Source of the DNA: OLB6 sp964493635
GTDB lineage: Bacteria; Bacteroidota; Ignavibacteria; Kapaibacteriales; Kapaibacteriaceae
Length of the DNA: 64,000 nucleotides
Assembly: GCA_964493635.1 (NCBI GenBank)
Contig: CAZBOW010000007.1
Location: 1-64,000, forward strand
Reading direction: 5' to 3'
Within the stretch, counting starts at the first letter, position 1. Each line of letters opens with the position of its first letter. Under the pieces are notes generated by a model, which had not been told where the DNA came from, did no database searches, and worked only from the letters and a program-made list of their open reading frames with translations. Both the position numbers and the translations under genes were made by a program. Positions 16,577 through 25,589 of the stretch are shown here, in pieces.

Positions 16577-17191
16577 TTATGGTTGTGATTTCTGCTGTTT
16601 CAAGACTTCGGCTGCTGTTTTTCCGATCTGACTGGATGGGTCGGCCGCAACCACGCGCTCCATCCACATCCGGCTTTCTTCTACCTGCCCACGTTCGTAC
16701 GTCATAAATGCCATGTTGTACATCGCCGTCTGATTCCTCGGATCGGCATCGATGATCCTCTGCAGCATACCCTCGGCATCGCTGTGACGCCCTTGCTTGA
16801 ACACCACGAAGGCACGGTCGATCGCCGCAGCGGTATTTCGCGGGTCGATGCTATCGAGGAAGCGGTTGTAATACACCTCCGCCACCGCAAATGCACCAAG
16901 GTCGTAGGCAATGTTGGCCGCTGAAATCACCAGCATGCTGTCCAGAGGGGAGTCCTCCAAGCGCTGCTGAACCATCAGCAGCATCTTCTCCAGCGTGTCG
17001 GTGCGCTCCTGCTGAGCCTGCTGCTCGGCACGTTGCGCCGCCCGCTGCTCGGCCACTGGCCGCCCCTCCTCCGTTGCCTGATCTACCAGGTACCGTTGTA
17101 CCCCGAAGGAAACACCGGCTACAAAAAGAACAATTCCTACCGCACCAATCCACAGCTTCATTGCCGATTGCGGACGCTCCGACGTGGTCAT
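16577..17191 (-). CDS. Membrane-anchored TPR-repeat protein
   Basis: A 204-aa protein with one N-terminal membrane helix (KLWIGAVGIVLFVAGVSFGV), a Gln/Ala/Arg-rich coiled coil (about 40-70) and two or three tetratricopeptide repeats (AMYNMAFMTYERGQVEESR near 160-178). It is likely a scaffold at the inner membrane facing the periplasm. Its ATG overlaps the stop of the HU-like gene by 4 bp, so the two are cotranscribed. No specific function is evident. Confidence 0.75.
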   Translation of the reverse strand: MTTSERPQSAMKLWIGAVGIVLFVAGVSFGVQRYLVDQATEEGRPVAEQRAAQRAEQQAQQERTDTLEKMLLMVQQRLEDSPLDSMLVISAANIAYDLGAFAVAEVYYNRFLDSIDPRNTAAAIDRAFVVFKQGRHSDAEGMLQRIIDADPRNQTAMYNMAFMTYERGQVEESRMWMERVVAADPSSQIGKTAAEVLKQQKSQP

Positions 17192-17544
17192 TCCAATGCC
17201 GTGCTGGTGGTACTATCCGGTGATGCTGGTGAGGCGGACGCATGCTCCGGCTCGCCAGCACGTTGGGTTCGCACCCGCTCCATGAACTCCGATGAAACCT
17301 TAAACGTAGGAATGAATCGCTCCTCCAACGGCACGGGATCTCCCGTACGCGGGTTGCGGGCCATTCGTGGTTTACGGCTCTTCACTGAGAACACACCGAA
17401 TCCACGCAGCTCGATCCGCTTTCCTTCGGAAAGCGACTCAATAACGCTCAGGAGAAAGCCGTCTACAACGGCCTTCGTCTCGAACTTGGTCAGCCCCGTC
17501 TGCGTCGCGATCTTGTCGACGATATCGGCTTTGGTGACGTTCAC
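17188..17544 (-). CDS. HU/IHF-family DNA-binding protein with a C-terminal extension
   Basis: A 118-aa histone-like protein. Residues 1-90 are HU-like (VTKADIVDKIATQTGLTKFE; ELRGFGVFSVKSRKPRMARN with the beta-arm; RNPRTGDPVPLEE). It bends DNA as a dimer. A 25-30 residue tail rich in Ala, Ser, Pro and Thr follows. GTG 17544 is preferred over an ATG 24 codons upstream because the family starts here and GAGGA precedes it. It heads an operon with the TPR gene and is divergent from uppS. Confidence 0.88.
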   Translation of the reverse strand: MNVTKADIVDKIATQTGLTKFETKAVVDGFLLSVIESLSEGKRIELRGFGVFSVKSRKPRMARNPRTGDPVPLEERFIPTFKVSSEFMERVRTQRAGEPEHASASPASPDSTTSTALE

Positions 17545-17606
17545 AGGATCCTCAGTCGTACACGATAGATAGACAACGAACTTACGGAAGCTGTTAGAAT
17601 TACACA

Positions 17607-17726
17607 ATGTTAGCACCAGAGAATGCCGAAGTTTTTCCGCACGTCAGTCCCTGCCCGGATGGTATGTTTGTGGTCTTGCCGCTGCAGATGTATCGGCAGT
17701 TAACGATCAAAACTGGTGGGAAATAG
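17607..17726 (+). CDS. Possible 39-aa peptide upstream of uppS
   Basis: The frame runs from ATG 17607 to TAG 17726 and begins MLAPENAEVFPHVSPCPDGM. It overlaps the first codons of uppS. It has no clear ribosome-binding site and no recognised relative. It may be a leader peptide of the envelope operon or a chance frame. Confidence 0.3.
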   Translation: MLAPENAEVFPHVSPCPDGMFVVLPLQMYRQLTIKTGGK

Positions 17727-18564
17727 CCGAGTGAAGTGGTCGCATCAGGACCTATCCAGCGATGAAAAGGCATTGCGGGCCACGCTGGTCGACAGCGGGC
17801 GATTGCCGCGGCACGTTGCCATTATCATGGATGGCAATGGCCGGTGGGCGCAACAGCAACATCGTGCCCGAATTGAGGGTCATCGCGAGGGTATGGAAAG
17901 CGTGCGTGATGTTGTCAAGACCAGCTCCCAACTTGGGATCTCGCACCTGACACTCTATGCGTTCTCCACGGAGAACTGGAAACGCCCTGCCGGCGAGGTC
18001 CGGTTCCTGATGGCGTTACTGGAAACCTACCTTCGCAAGGAGCTGGCGGAGTTACACGCCAACGACGTCCGCATCCGCACCATCGGCAAAACCAATGCGC
18101 TCCCCAAGTCGGTGCAGCGCGTTCTCGAGGAGGCCATCGCCCAAACGTCGGCGAATACGGGACTTACGCTCACGCTCGCCTTGAGCTACGGTGGTCGGCA
18201 GGATATTGCCAGAGCCGTGCAGATGATCGCCTTCGACGTCCGACGTGGCAAGCTCTCTCCCGAAGATCTCACCGAGGAGGCCATTGCCTCCCACCTGCAA
18301 ACCTCCGGAATGCCCGATCCCGACCTTGTGATCCGCACCAGTGGCGAGATGCGCCTGAGCAACTTCCTGCTTTGGGAGGCAGCCTACGCCGAAATCTACG
18401 TTACCGAGCAGCTCTGGCCGGATTTCCGTCGCAGCGAGTTCATGCACGCCATTGCCGACTTTGCCTGTCGCGAGCGGCGCTTCGGAAAGACGTCCGCCCA
18501 GCTTGCCGAAGCCCCCTCACCAGATATGTCGACCCTCCAACGGATTCTGCATGCATTTCGGTAA
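17716..18564 (+). CDS. uppS: Undecaprenyl (cis-prenyl) diphosphate synthase
   Basis: A protein of up to 282 aa that builds the C55 lipid carrier for peptidoglycan and LPS synthesis from isopentenyl diphosphate. The motif IIMDGNGRWA (catalytic Asp) is near residue 36, HREGMESVR and YAFSTENWKRP follow, and DLVIRTSGEMRLSNFLLW closes the core. Start is uncertain between GTG 17716 and GTG 17731. First gene of the envelope operon; the bamA start lies 14 bp inside its end. Confidence 0.95.
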   Translation: MGNSRVKWSHQDLSSDEKALRATLVDSGRLPRHVAIIMDGNGRWAQQQHRARIEGHREGMESVRDVVKTSSQLGISHLTLYAFSTENWKRPAGEVRFLMALLETYLRKELAELHANDVRIRTIGKTNALPKSVQRVLEEAIAQTSANTGLTLTLALSYGGRQDIARAVQMIAFDVRRGKLSPEDLTEEAIASHLQTSGMPDPDLVIRTSGEMRLSNFLLWEAAYAEIYVTEQLWPDFRRSEFMHAIADFACRERRFGKTSAQLAEAPSPDMSTLQRILHAFR

Positions 18565-20908
18565 GGGGCTGATTGTTGGTGTACTGGTGATGCTGTGTGC
18601 AGCGGGCATGTCCGCGCAGCCCCAGCAGCGCCTTCCCATCATTGCCGGTATTACCGTCGACGGCCTTACCCAGGGCGAGGATGCCGAAACGGTAGTGGCC
18701 TACTCTGGCCTGCGCGTGGGACAAGAGGCTAAACCGGACGATCTCGTCACCGCCATCCGCAATCTGTGGAATCGGCGCACCTTCAGCGATGTCCAGATCG
18801 TCAAGGAGCGCGAAACGGCCCTTGGTGTCTTCTTGGTCATCAAGGTGCAGCCCGCACCACGCCTACGAACCCTAATCATCGAGGGGAACGACGATCTGTC
18901 GACCGACGACATCCTGAAAGCCATCGACAAGCGCACGGGTGATATTATGTCGGCCTACGACGAATACGACGCCCGTCTGCGCGTGAAGAACCTCTACCGG
19001 AAGGAGGGGATGCTGTTCGCCCGCATCGAGAGCGAGTTGGTCCCAACCGACTCGATCAATGCTTTCGACCTGCGAATGACCATCGACGAAGGCGTGGAAT
19101 ATTCCGTTGCAGCCATTGAGTTCGAGGGTAACAACATCTTCACCGCCGAGGATTTGTCCGGTGCCTTCGGCGATACGAAGACCAAAGAATGGTACGAGTT
19201 CTGGTCGTCCAACGACTACGACGCCGACAAATACGACGCCGACAAGAAACTGCTCGAGCAGTGGTTTTTAGAGAAGGGGCTCTTAGACGCCGAGATCCTC
19301 GGGGATACGGTGGTCTTCGACGACGTCAACGAGACGGTCACGCTGCGTATTCGCATCCATGAGGGGCCCCAAGTATATCTGCGCTCGGTGACCTTCGAGG
19401 GCAACACGGTCTATCCGTCGGAGATTCTCAAACTGCGCTTGGGTGTCAACCCTGGCGACTTGTACAACGGCAAGGTGATCTCTCAGAACTTGTCGATGAA
19501 CGAAACACAGACGGACGTTGCCTCGCTCTACAACGACAATGGCTACCTGTCGGTACGCCTGGAGCCCGACCTGCGGCGCGTTGCCGACGACTCCGTCGAT
19601 CTGGTCATCCGAGTCCTGGAGGGCGACCGCTTTAACATTCGAAAAATCTCCATTGCCGGGAACACCAAGACGCGCGACCGCGTGATTCGTCGTGAGCTGT
19701 TCACACGGCCTGGCGACTACTTCAACCGGGCTGCCATCATCCGCTCGCTGAAGGGCTTGGGGATGTTGAACTACTTCAACCCCGAGAATCTGCAACCACA
19801 GGTTGTACCAGTGGATAACACGAACGTGGATGTGGTCTACACCGTTGAGGAGCGCTCAACCGACACCTTTAATGCGTCGATCGGCTTTGCCGGGGTCTTC
19901 GGGTTGACGGGATCCGTCGGCGTCACGCTCAACAACTTTGACATTACCGAGCCACTGCGTGGTGGTGCCGGACAGATCCTGGCCTTTCAGTGGGAGTTCG
20001 GCCAGGCCTCGCGACTCCAAACGTTCCAGTTATCGTTTACCGAACCGTGGCTGTTTGGCGAGCCGACAACCGTTGGCTTCAACATCTTCGACACTCAGCA
20101 GAACTTCAACATTAGCCTGCGCCGCACGGGAGCACAGGTGAATGTTGGTCGTCGATTCCGATTTCCGGACGACTTCTTCCGCGGCGACTGGAGCTTGGGC
20201 TTCGAGCGGATCGAGAGTAACACCGCATCGATCTTTTCGCGGGCCGGAACGAATACCGCACTGACCATCTCTCAGACAATTTCGCGTACCTCGTACGACA
20301 ACATGATCTTTCCCACGTCGGGTTCGCGATTTGCACTGAGCTTGCGCGGAACAACCGGTTTCCTAGGAATCGGCACCACCGACTTTGGCAAGGTGAACTT
20401 CAACTTCGACATCGTCAATCCCTTGCTGAGCATCAACGGCAATCCGCGCCTGGTGCTGTACCTCGGCTCGCAGATGGGCTATGTGGATGGCTTCGCCAAC
20501 GATACAACCATCCCTCCACAGGAACTCTTCTACATGGGTGGTAACGGTCTGGGTGGTTTTGCCCTCACACCGCTGCGCGGCTATCGCGACAACTCGATCG
20601 GCCCCTTGGCGCCCAACGGTCAAAACTTGGGTGGTAGGATCATGACACGGTTTTTTGCGGAGTTCCGCTTCGCCTTGTCGCTCAATCCCATCCCGATCTA
20701 TTTACTTAGTTTCGCCGAAGCGGGGAACGTGTGGGCCAACATTCGCACCGTTGATCCCTTTGCGCTGAATCGAGCTGCCGGTGTGGGTTTGCGACTGTTG
20801 CTGAACCCCATTGGCTTGATTGGTTTCGACGTCGGCTACGGCTTCGACCCCGATCCGCTCACCGGCGTAACGTCGGGCTGGCAATTCCACTTCCAGTTCG
20901 GTCGATAA
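18551..20908 (+). CDS. bamA: Outer-membrane protein assembly factor BamA
   Basis: A 785-aa Omp85 protein that inserts beta-barrel proteins into the outer membrane. The signal peptide is at 1-25 (LIVGVLVMLCAAGMSAQ). Five POTRA domains cover about 28-430, and the barrel runs to the end (FHFQFGR, terminal aromatic pattern). The L6 loop motif appears as LRGYRD near residue 675 instead of the common VRGF. Start ATG 18551 overlaps uppS by 14 bp and gives a proper signal peptide. Followed by two Skp-like chaperone genes. Confidence 0.95.
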   Translation: MHFGKGLIVGVLVMLCAAGMSAQPQQRLPIIAGITVDGLTQGEDAETVVAYSGLRVGQEAKPDDLVTAIRNLWNRRTFSDVQIVKERETALGVFLVIKVQPAPRLRTLIIEGNDDLSTDDILKAIDKRTGDIMSAYDEYDARLRVKNLYRKEGMLFARIESELVPTDSINAFDLRMTIDEGVEYSVAAIEFEGNNIFTAEDLSGAFGDTKTKEWYEFWSSNDYDADKYDADKKLLEQWFLEKGLLDAEILGDTVVFDDVNETVTLRIRIHEGPQVYLRSVTFEGNTVYPSEILKLRLGVNPGDLYNGKVISQNLSMNETQTDVASLYNDNGYLSVRLEPDLRRVADDSVDLVIRVLEGDRFNIRKISIAGNTKTRDRVIRRELFTRPGDYFNRAAIIRSLKGLGMLNYFNPENLQPQVVPVDNTNVDVVYTVEERSTDTFNASIGFAGVFGLTGSVGVTLNNFDITEPLRGGAGQILAFQWEFGQASRLQTFQLSFTEPWLFGEPTTVGFNIFDTQQNFNISLRRTGAQVNVGRRFRFPDDFFRGDWSLGFERIESNTASIFSRAGTNTALTISQTISRTSYDNMIFPTSGSRFALSLRGTTGFLGIGTTDFGKVNFNFDIVNPLLSINGNPRLVLYLGSQMGYVDGFANDTTIPPQELFYMGGNGLGGFALTPLRGYRDNSIGPLAPNGQNLGGRIMTRFFAEFRFALSLNPIPIYLLSFAEAGNVWANIRTVDPFALNRAAGVGLRLLLNPIGLIGFDVGYGFDPDPLTGVTSGWQFHFQFGR

Positions 20909-20956
20909 TTGCAGAGATCTTTCACCATTCTCAACTTTTTTCTCAGGTTCAACCGT

Positions 20957-21487
20957 ATGATTCGCACGCTTGCACTTGCTCTTTCGATCGTAGCACTGTT
21001 GGCTGGTAGTGGTGCTGGTATCGCCGCAGATGCCCAGTCGTTTAAAGCTGGTTTTGTGAACTCCGAAACCATTATCAAGGAGCTCCCCGAGGCTCAGAAA
21101 GCATCGGCTGACATCGAAGAGATGGGTTTGAAGATTCGCGATACGCTGCAGATGATGCAGAAGGAATTCGAAACACGCATTGCTGACTATCAGAAGCAGG
21201 AAGCGCTGATGAGCGCCGAGGCGAAGAAGAAGGAAGAAGAGTCGCTCAACGCGCTTCGCATGAGGTTTTTGCAATATCAGGAAACGAAAACCGCCGAAGT
21301 GCAGCAGATGCGCGAAGCCTTCCTGCGTCCGATTCGTGAGAAGGTACAAAAGGCGATCTCCGACGTTGCCAAGGAAGAGAAGCTCAACATGGTGCTCGAC
21401 CGTGCCGTTGGTGTAGTGCTCTACTCCGAGGACGCCGCCGACATCACCTTTAAGGTGCTGGACCGCATGAAGCGCGGATCGAAGTAG
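20957..21487 (+). CDS. skp: OmpH/Skp-family periplasmic chaperone
   Basis: A 176-aa exported protein. The signal peptide is at the N-terminus (MIRTLALALSIVALLAGSGA), followed by the OmpH core FKAGFVNSETIIKELPEAQK and a long helical hairpin. Skp trimers hold unfolded outer-membrane proteins for BamA. ATG 20957 is chosen because an upstream extension would precede the signal peptide. It lies 48 bp after bamA, and a paralogue follows. Confidence 0.88.
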   Translation: MIRTLALALSIVALLAGSGAGIAADAQSFKAGFVNSETIIKELPEAQKASADIEEMGLKIRDTLQMMQKEFETRIADYQKQEALMSAEAKKKEEESLNALRMRFLQYQETKTAEVQQMREAFLRPIREKVQKAISDVAKEEKLNMVLDRAVGVVLYSEDAADITFKVLDRMKRGSK

Positions 21488-21516
21488 TCTCGTTTCACCC
21501 ACGATGGCCTGGGCCC

Positions 21517-22323
21517 ATGGTAGATCGCCTGTTGCATGTCCGAGGAATCCTTCTGCTGCTGTGCAGCGTGGCCGCGCTTTCGGTGGCCCAGGCGCAGAAG
21601 ATCGGCTACGTATCAACCGAGACGATCCGCAAGAAGTATGTGCCCTCGATGCAGGCCGACGAACGCCTGAAGCAGCTCGTTGATGGGTGGAAAACGGAGC
21701 TCGAGCAGTTCCGGCGGGATATCGAGGATCTCGAGCTCGAGATGAAGAAGAATCGCTTGATCTGGAGCGAGTCGGAGCGCGATCAAAAGCAGCGCGAACT
21801 TGATGATCGCAAACGGCAGCGCGACAAGTTCGCCCGCGACAAATTCGAGCCCGGCGGCGAGTACGATCGCACAACCGAGGAACTCTACAAGGAAATCTGG
21901 GAGAAGATTCACCTTGGAATCCAGAAGGTGGCAGCCGCTGATGGTTACGACATCGTCTGGGATAAGAGCGCACAGCCGTTGGTGTACGTCAACGCTAAGT
22001 ACGACCTTACCGTCAAGGTGATGCAGGAACTCGGCATCGATGCCGATGAACTTGAGCGCAAGCAGAAAGAGGTCATCGACGCCGATCCTCGTAATCTCAA
22101 ACAGCAGGAAACGCGCACGCGGCGCTCGCGCCGCCGAAGTACGGCCCGCGAGCCCGAGCCAACGCCCTCGCCTGACGAAGCGGTTCCGCCATCGATGCGT
22201 GAGGGCCAGCTGCCGTCCAACCTGCCTCCGGCGGTAATCCCTACGGAGCCTCCAACGGAGGTGCCGCCGCCGCTGCCGGCTGATACCACACAGCCGGCTC
22301 CGCCTACGGAGATTCCGCGGTGA
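21517..22323 (+). CDS. Second OmpH/Skp-family chaperone with proline-rich tail
   Basis: A 268-aa exported protein with the OmpH core after the signal peptide (QKIGYVSTETIRKKYVPSMQ). It has a longer coiled coil than its neighbour and a basic, then Pro/Thr/Glu-rich C-terminal tail of about 75 residues (TRRSRRRSTAREPEPTPSPD, then PPTEVPPPLPAD). The tail is not part of normal Skp and could interact with peptidoglycan or BAM parts. Its stop overlaps the lpxD start. Confidence 0.82.
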   Translation: MVDRLLHVRGILLLLCSVAALSVAQAQKIGYVSTETIRKKYVPSMQADERLKQLVDGWKTELEQFRRDIEDLELEMKKNRLIWSESERDQKQRELDDRKRQRDKFARDKFEPGGEYDRTTEELYKEIWEKIHLGIQKVAAADGYDIVWDKSAQPLVYVNAKYDLTVKVMQELGIDADELERKQKEVIDADPRNLKQQETRTRRSRRRSTAREPEPTPSPDEAVPPSMREGQLPSNLPPAVIPTEPPTEVPPPLPADTTQPAPPTEIPR

Positions 22324-23402
22324 GGTTCCACAGTACCGTCAAGGATCTGGCAGTCCAGTGCAAGGGGCGGATTGCTGCAGGGAGTTCGTCGGCACCCTCG
22401 CAGGTGCATGGACTCTCAACGTTGGAACAAGCAACGTCCGCAGATGTGTCGTTTCTGGCGAAGGCCACCTATACGGCCAAGCTGGCAACCACCAAGGCCG
22501 GATGTGTCCTGATTTCTGAAGTCCTTTACACCGAGCAGGTGGCTGCAGCCGTACCGCCAGGCACCTCCGTTATTATTGTCTCGGATGCCTACCGGGCCTT
22601 CGTTGGGCTGATGCACCTGGTGGCAGAGGGCAAGCCCTTGCCCGACGGTGTACGCGCACCAACGGCCATGATCGACCCATCGGCGGTTGTTGCCGCCTCG
22701 GCCTCCATTGGTCCGGGCTGTGTCGTTGGTCCCGGATGTGTCGTCGATGATGGTGTACAGCTTGTTGCCAACGTGGTTCTCTACCGCAACGTCCGGGTTG
22801 GAGCCCATACGGTGATGCACAGCAACGTGACGATTGCCCAGGAATGCGTGGTCGGGCAGCACTGCATCCTCCATGCCGGTGCTGTTGTTGGAGCCGATGG
22901 ATTCGGCTACCTCGAACAGACCGATGGTTCCTACCAGAAGGTTCCACAGGTAGGCAACGTGGTCATTGGTGATCACGTCGAGATTGGTGCAAACACATGC
23001 ATCGATCGTGCTGCGGTTGGCAGTACGGTACTTGAGAGCGGCGTCAAGCTGGATAATCTGGTGCACATTGCCCATGGCGTGCACATTGGCCAGCACACTG
23101 CCATCGCCGCGCAGGCCGGTATCTCCGGTAGTGCCACCATCGGAGCACGAAATCGCATTGCTGGACAGGTGGGAATCGTTGGTCACATCGCTACTGCCGA
23201 TGATGTGACGGTCATGGCACAGTCTGGTGTTGCCAAAGCCATCCCGCAGCCAGGCATCTACTTCGGCTCTCCGGCCAAGGATCACCGCACCGCTCTTCGG
23301 ATCGAGGGTGTTCTGCGCAGGCTTCCGGAGCTGGCCGCCGACGTCGAGGAACTCAAACAACGCGCGAAGAACCAGCAAGACAACGACAAGGATCATGAGT
23401 AA
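22320..23402 (+). CDS. lpxD: UDP-3-O-acylglucosamine N-acyltransferase
   Basis: A 360-aa lipid A biosynthesis enzyme that adds the second acyl chain from acyl-ACP. It has an N-terminal uridine-binding domain and a left-handed beta-helix of hexapeptide repeats from about residue 115. The catalytic His segment is LVHIAHGVHIGQHTAIAAQ near 245. The start is a GTG that overlaps the preceding stop (GTGA). The C-terminal helix overlaps the lpxC start by 8 bp (ATGAGTAA). Confidence 0.95.
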   Translation: MRFHSTVKDLAVQCKGRIAAGSSSAPSQVHGLSTLEQATSADVSFLAKATYTAKLATTKAGCVLISEVLYTEQVAAAVPPGTSVIIVSDAYRAFVGLMHLVAEGKPLPDGVRAPTAMIDPSAVVAASASIGPGCVVGPGCVVDDGVQLVANVVLYRNVRVGAHTVMHSNVTIAQECVVGQHCILHAGAVVGADGFGYLEQTDGSYQKVPQVGNVVIGDHVEIGANTCIDRAAVGSTVLESGVKLDNLVHIAHGVHIGQHTAIAAQAGISGSATIGARNRIAGQVGIVGHIATADDVTVMAQSGVAKAIPQPGIYFGSPAKDHRTALRIEGVLRRLPELAADVEELKQRAKNQQDNDKDHE

Positions 23403-24804
23403 AAAGCAGTGCACCCTCGGTGGTGAGATTTCGATGTCGGGTGTTGGTCTGCATACCGGCAGCACCACAACCATGACGTTTAGGCCCGCCGGACCCGACA
23501 CGGGCTATCGCTTCGTGCGGATCGACCTGCCCGGGTCGCCATCGGTCCAGGCCGTGGTGGACAACGTTGTGGAGATTGCCCGTGGTACGACAATTGCCAA
23601 CGGCGAGGCTCGCGTGTATACCGTCGAGCATGTGCTTGCTGCCATGGTGGGCATGGGCATCGACAATGTGCTCATTGAGCTGGACAACAACGAACCCCCG
23701 GTAGGGGACGGCTCAGCCCTTCCGTACGTCGAGATGATCCAAAAGGTTGGCATCGTCGAACAGGATGCACCGCGGGAAGAATTAGTGGTCACGGAGCCCA
23801 TCCGGTACTTTGATGAGCAGCGTGGTACGGAAATCGTGGCACTGCCAAACGACAAATACCGCGTGACGGTCATGGTTGATTACAACAACCCGGCGTTGGG
23901 ATCGCAGCATACCGGCCTGTTTGATCTGGAGCGGGAGTTTGAAACCGAGTTCGCGCCAGCCCGCACCTTCTGCTTTCTCCATGAAGTAGAGATGCTCCGA
24001 GACCAAGGCCTGATTAAGGGTGGTAATCTCGACAATGCCATCGTGATTGTCGATGAGGACATCACCGACGCCGAACTCCAAGCAAAACTGAAAGATCTGG
24101 GTATCGAGGAGAATGCCGTTCTTGGAAGCAGCGGACTGCTGAACAATAAGACCCTCCGCTTCAAGAACGAGCCGGCGCGTCATAAGCTCTTGGACATGAT
24201 CGGCGATCTAGCCCTGATCGGCACCCGACTCAACGCCCAAGTGCTCGCGGCCCGTCCGGGACATGCCAGTAACATCGAGTTTGCCCGAATGGTCCGGAAG
24301 CTCTATCAGCAGCAGAAATCGGTTCGCAAGTATCAGCCATCACCAGCCGAAGGCATGGTGTTCGATGCTCAGGCGATTCTGAAGATGATGCCGCACCGCT
24401 ATCCGTTCCTGATGATCGATCGGGTCACGAAGTTCGACGTCGAACAGAAGAAGATCACCGGGATCAAGAACATCACGTTTAACGAGCCCCAATTCATGGG
24501 ACATTTCCCGAACCGCCCAATCTTCCCTGGCGTGTTGATCACCGAGGCAATGGCCCAAACCGGCTGCATTTTGCTCACCGCCTACGGCGTGGATCCCGAG
24601 CAGAAGTTGGTGGTCTTCACCGGGATGAATAACGTCAAGTTCCGCGGCCAGGTAACCCCCGGCGACCAGCTGGTAATGGAAATGTCGCTTGACCGGTTCC
24701 GATTCAACATTGCACAACTCAGCGGTAAAGCCTACGTTGGTAGCACGCTTGTTGCCGAAGCCGAGCTGCAAGCTGCGGTTGTTGATCGCGAGGTGGCATC
24801 ATGA
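23395..24804 (+). CDS. lpxC-fabZ: Fused UDP-3-O-acyl-GlcNAc deacetylase / 3-hydroxyacyl-ACP dehydratase
   Basis: A 469-aa bifunctional protein typical of Bacteroidota and Chlorobiota. Residues 1-310 are LpxC, the committed Zn-dependent step of lipid A synthesis (EHVLAAMVGMGIDNVLIEL and RHKLLDMIGDLAL hold the metal and catalytic His). Residues about 320-469 are FabZ (MMPHRYPFLMIDRV; GHFPNRPIFPGVLITEAMAQ). The start is ATG 23395 inside the end of lpxD, since the upstream extension is lpxD read in another frame. The stop overlaps lpxA (ATGA). Confidence 0.97.
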   Translation: MSKKQCTLGGEISMSGVGLHTGSTTTMTFRPAGPDTGYRFVRIDLPGSPSVQAVVDNVVEIARGTTIANGEARVYTVEHVLAAMVGMGIDNVLIELDNNEPPVGDGSALPYVEMIQKVGIVEQDAPREELVVTEPIRYFDEQRGTEIVALPNDKYRVTVMVDYNNPALGSQHTGLFDLEREFETEFAPARTFCFLHEVEMLRDQGLIKGGNLDNAIVIVDEDITDAELQAKLKDLGIEENAVLGSSGLLNNKTLRFKNEPARHKLLDMIGDLALIGTRLNAQVLAARPGHASNIEFARMVRKLYQQQKSVRKYQPSPAEGMVFDAQAILKMMPHRYPFLMIDRVTKFDVEQKKITGIKNITFNEPQFMGHFPNRPIFPGVLITEAMAQTGCILLTAYGVDPEQKLVVFTGMNNVKFRGQVTPGDQLVMEMSLDRFRFNIAQLSGKAYVGSTLVAEAELQAAVVDREVAS

Positions 24805-25589
24805 CGGTTGTTCATCCAAGCGCTATTGTATCGCCGAAGGCCACCGTTGGCACCAACGTGCACATCGGGCCATTCTGTGTCGTAGAAGATGACGTCGTCA
24901 TCGGCGATGGAACGTCGCTGCTGTCGCACGTTGTGCTGGCGAACGGTGCGCGGATCGGGTCGGATGTGCGCATCCATCCTGGCGCCGTGATCGGCACGGC
25001 ACCGCAGGATCTTAAGTATGCCGGGGAACCAACCACGGCTCATGTTGGCGATCGAACGGTGATTCGCGAATGCGTCACGGTAAATCGTGGCACCACTGCC
25101 ACCGGCACCACGCGCGTTGGAAGTGACTGCCTGCTGATGGCCTACGCACATGTTGCGCACGACGGTGTTGTGGGCGATCACGTGATCATGGCCAATTCCG
25201 TGCAGCTGGGTGGTCACGTGCATGTCGGTGATTGGGCCATCATCGGTGGACTAACCGGCGTCCATCAATTTGTGCGAATCGGTGCCCACTGCATGGTGGC
25301 AGCATCATCAATGGCAACGCAGGATGTACCACCATACACACTGGTTGGACGCACGCCGCTGAGTGTGGAAGGCCTGAATCTCGTCGGGATGCGTCGACGA
25401 GGATTTTCGGTGGCTGAAATCGATGCGATCAAGCATTTCTACGAGGTCCTGTATCGTAAGGGGCTCAACGTGTCGGATGCTCTGCGCCACTATCGCGAGA
25501 TCATCCCGGATGCCAATACGCGCGTTGTTGATGCGCTGACCTTCATCGAATCGTCGCAACGGGGAATCTGTCGGATGCGACATGCGTAA
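24801..25589 (+). CDS. lpxA: UDP-N-acetylglucosamine acyltransferase
   Basis: A 262-aa enzyme for the first lipid A step, transfer of a 3-hydroxyacyl group to UDP-GlcNAc. It has left-handed beta-helix repeats (IHPGAVIGTAPQDLKY near 70), the catalytic His in AYAHVAHDGVVGDHVIMAN near 120, and the usual LpxA C-terminal helical domain (VEGLNLVGMRRRGFS). Coupled to lpxC-fabZ by ATGA. The DUF1207 gene begins 8 bp before its end. Confidence 0.97.
   Translation: MTVVHPSAIVSPKATVGTNVHIGPFCVVEDDVVIGDGTSLLSHVVLANGARIGSDVRIHPGAVIGTAPQDLKYAGEPTTAHVGDRTVIRECVTVNRGTTATGTTRVGSDCLLMAYAHVAHDGVVGDHVIMANSVQLGGHVHVGDWAIIGGLTGVHQFVRIGAHCMVAASSMATQDVPPYTLVGRTPLSVEGLNLVGMRRRGFSVAEIDAIKHFYEVLYRKGLNVSDALRHYREIIPDANTRVVDALTFIESSQRGICRMRHA

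Noticed and set aside
20702..21973. 423-aa frame antisense to bamA and the Skp genes
   Set aside because: It spans the ends of three genuine genes and shows no domain.
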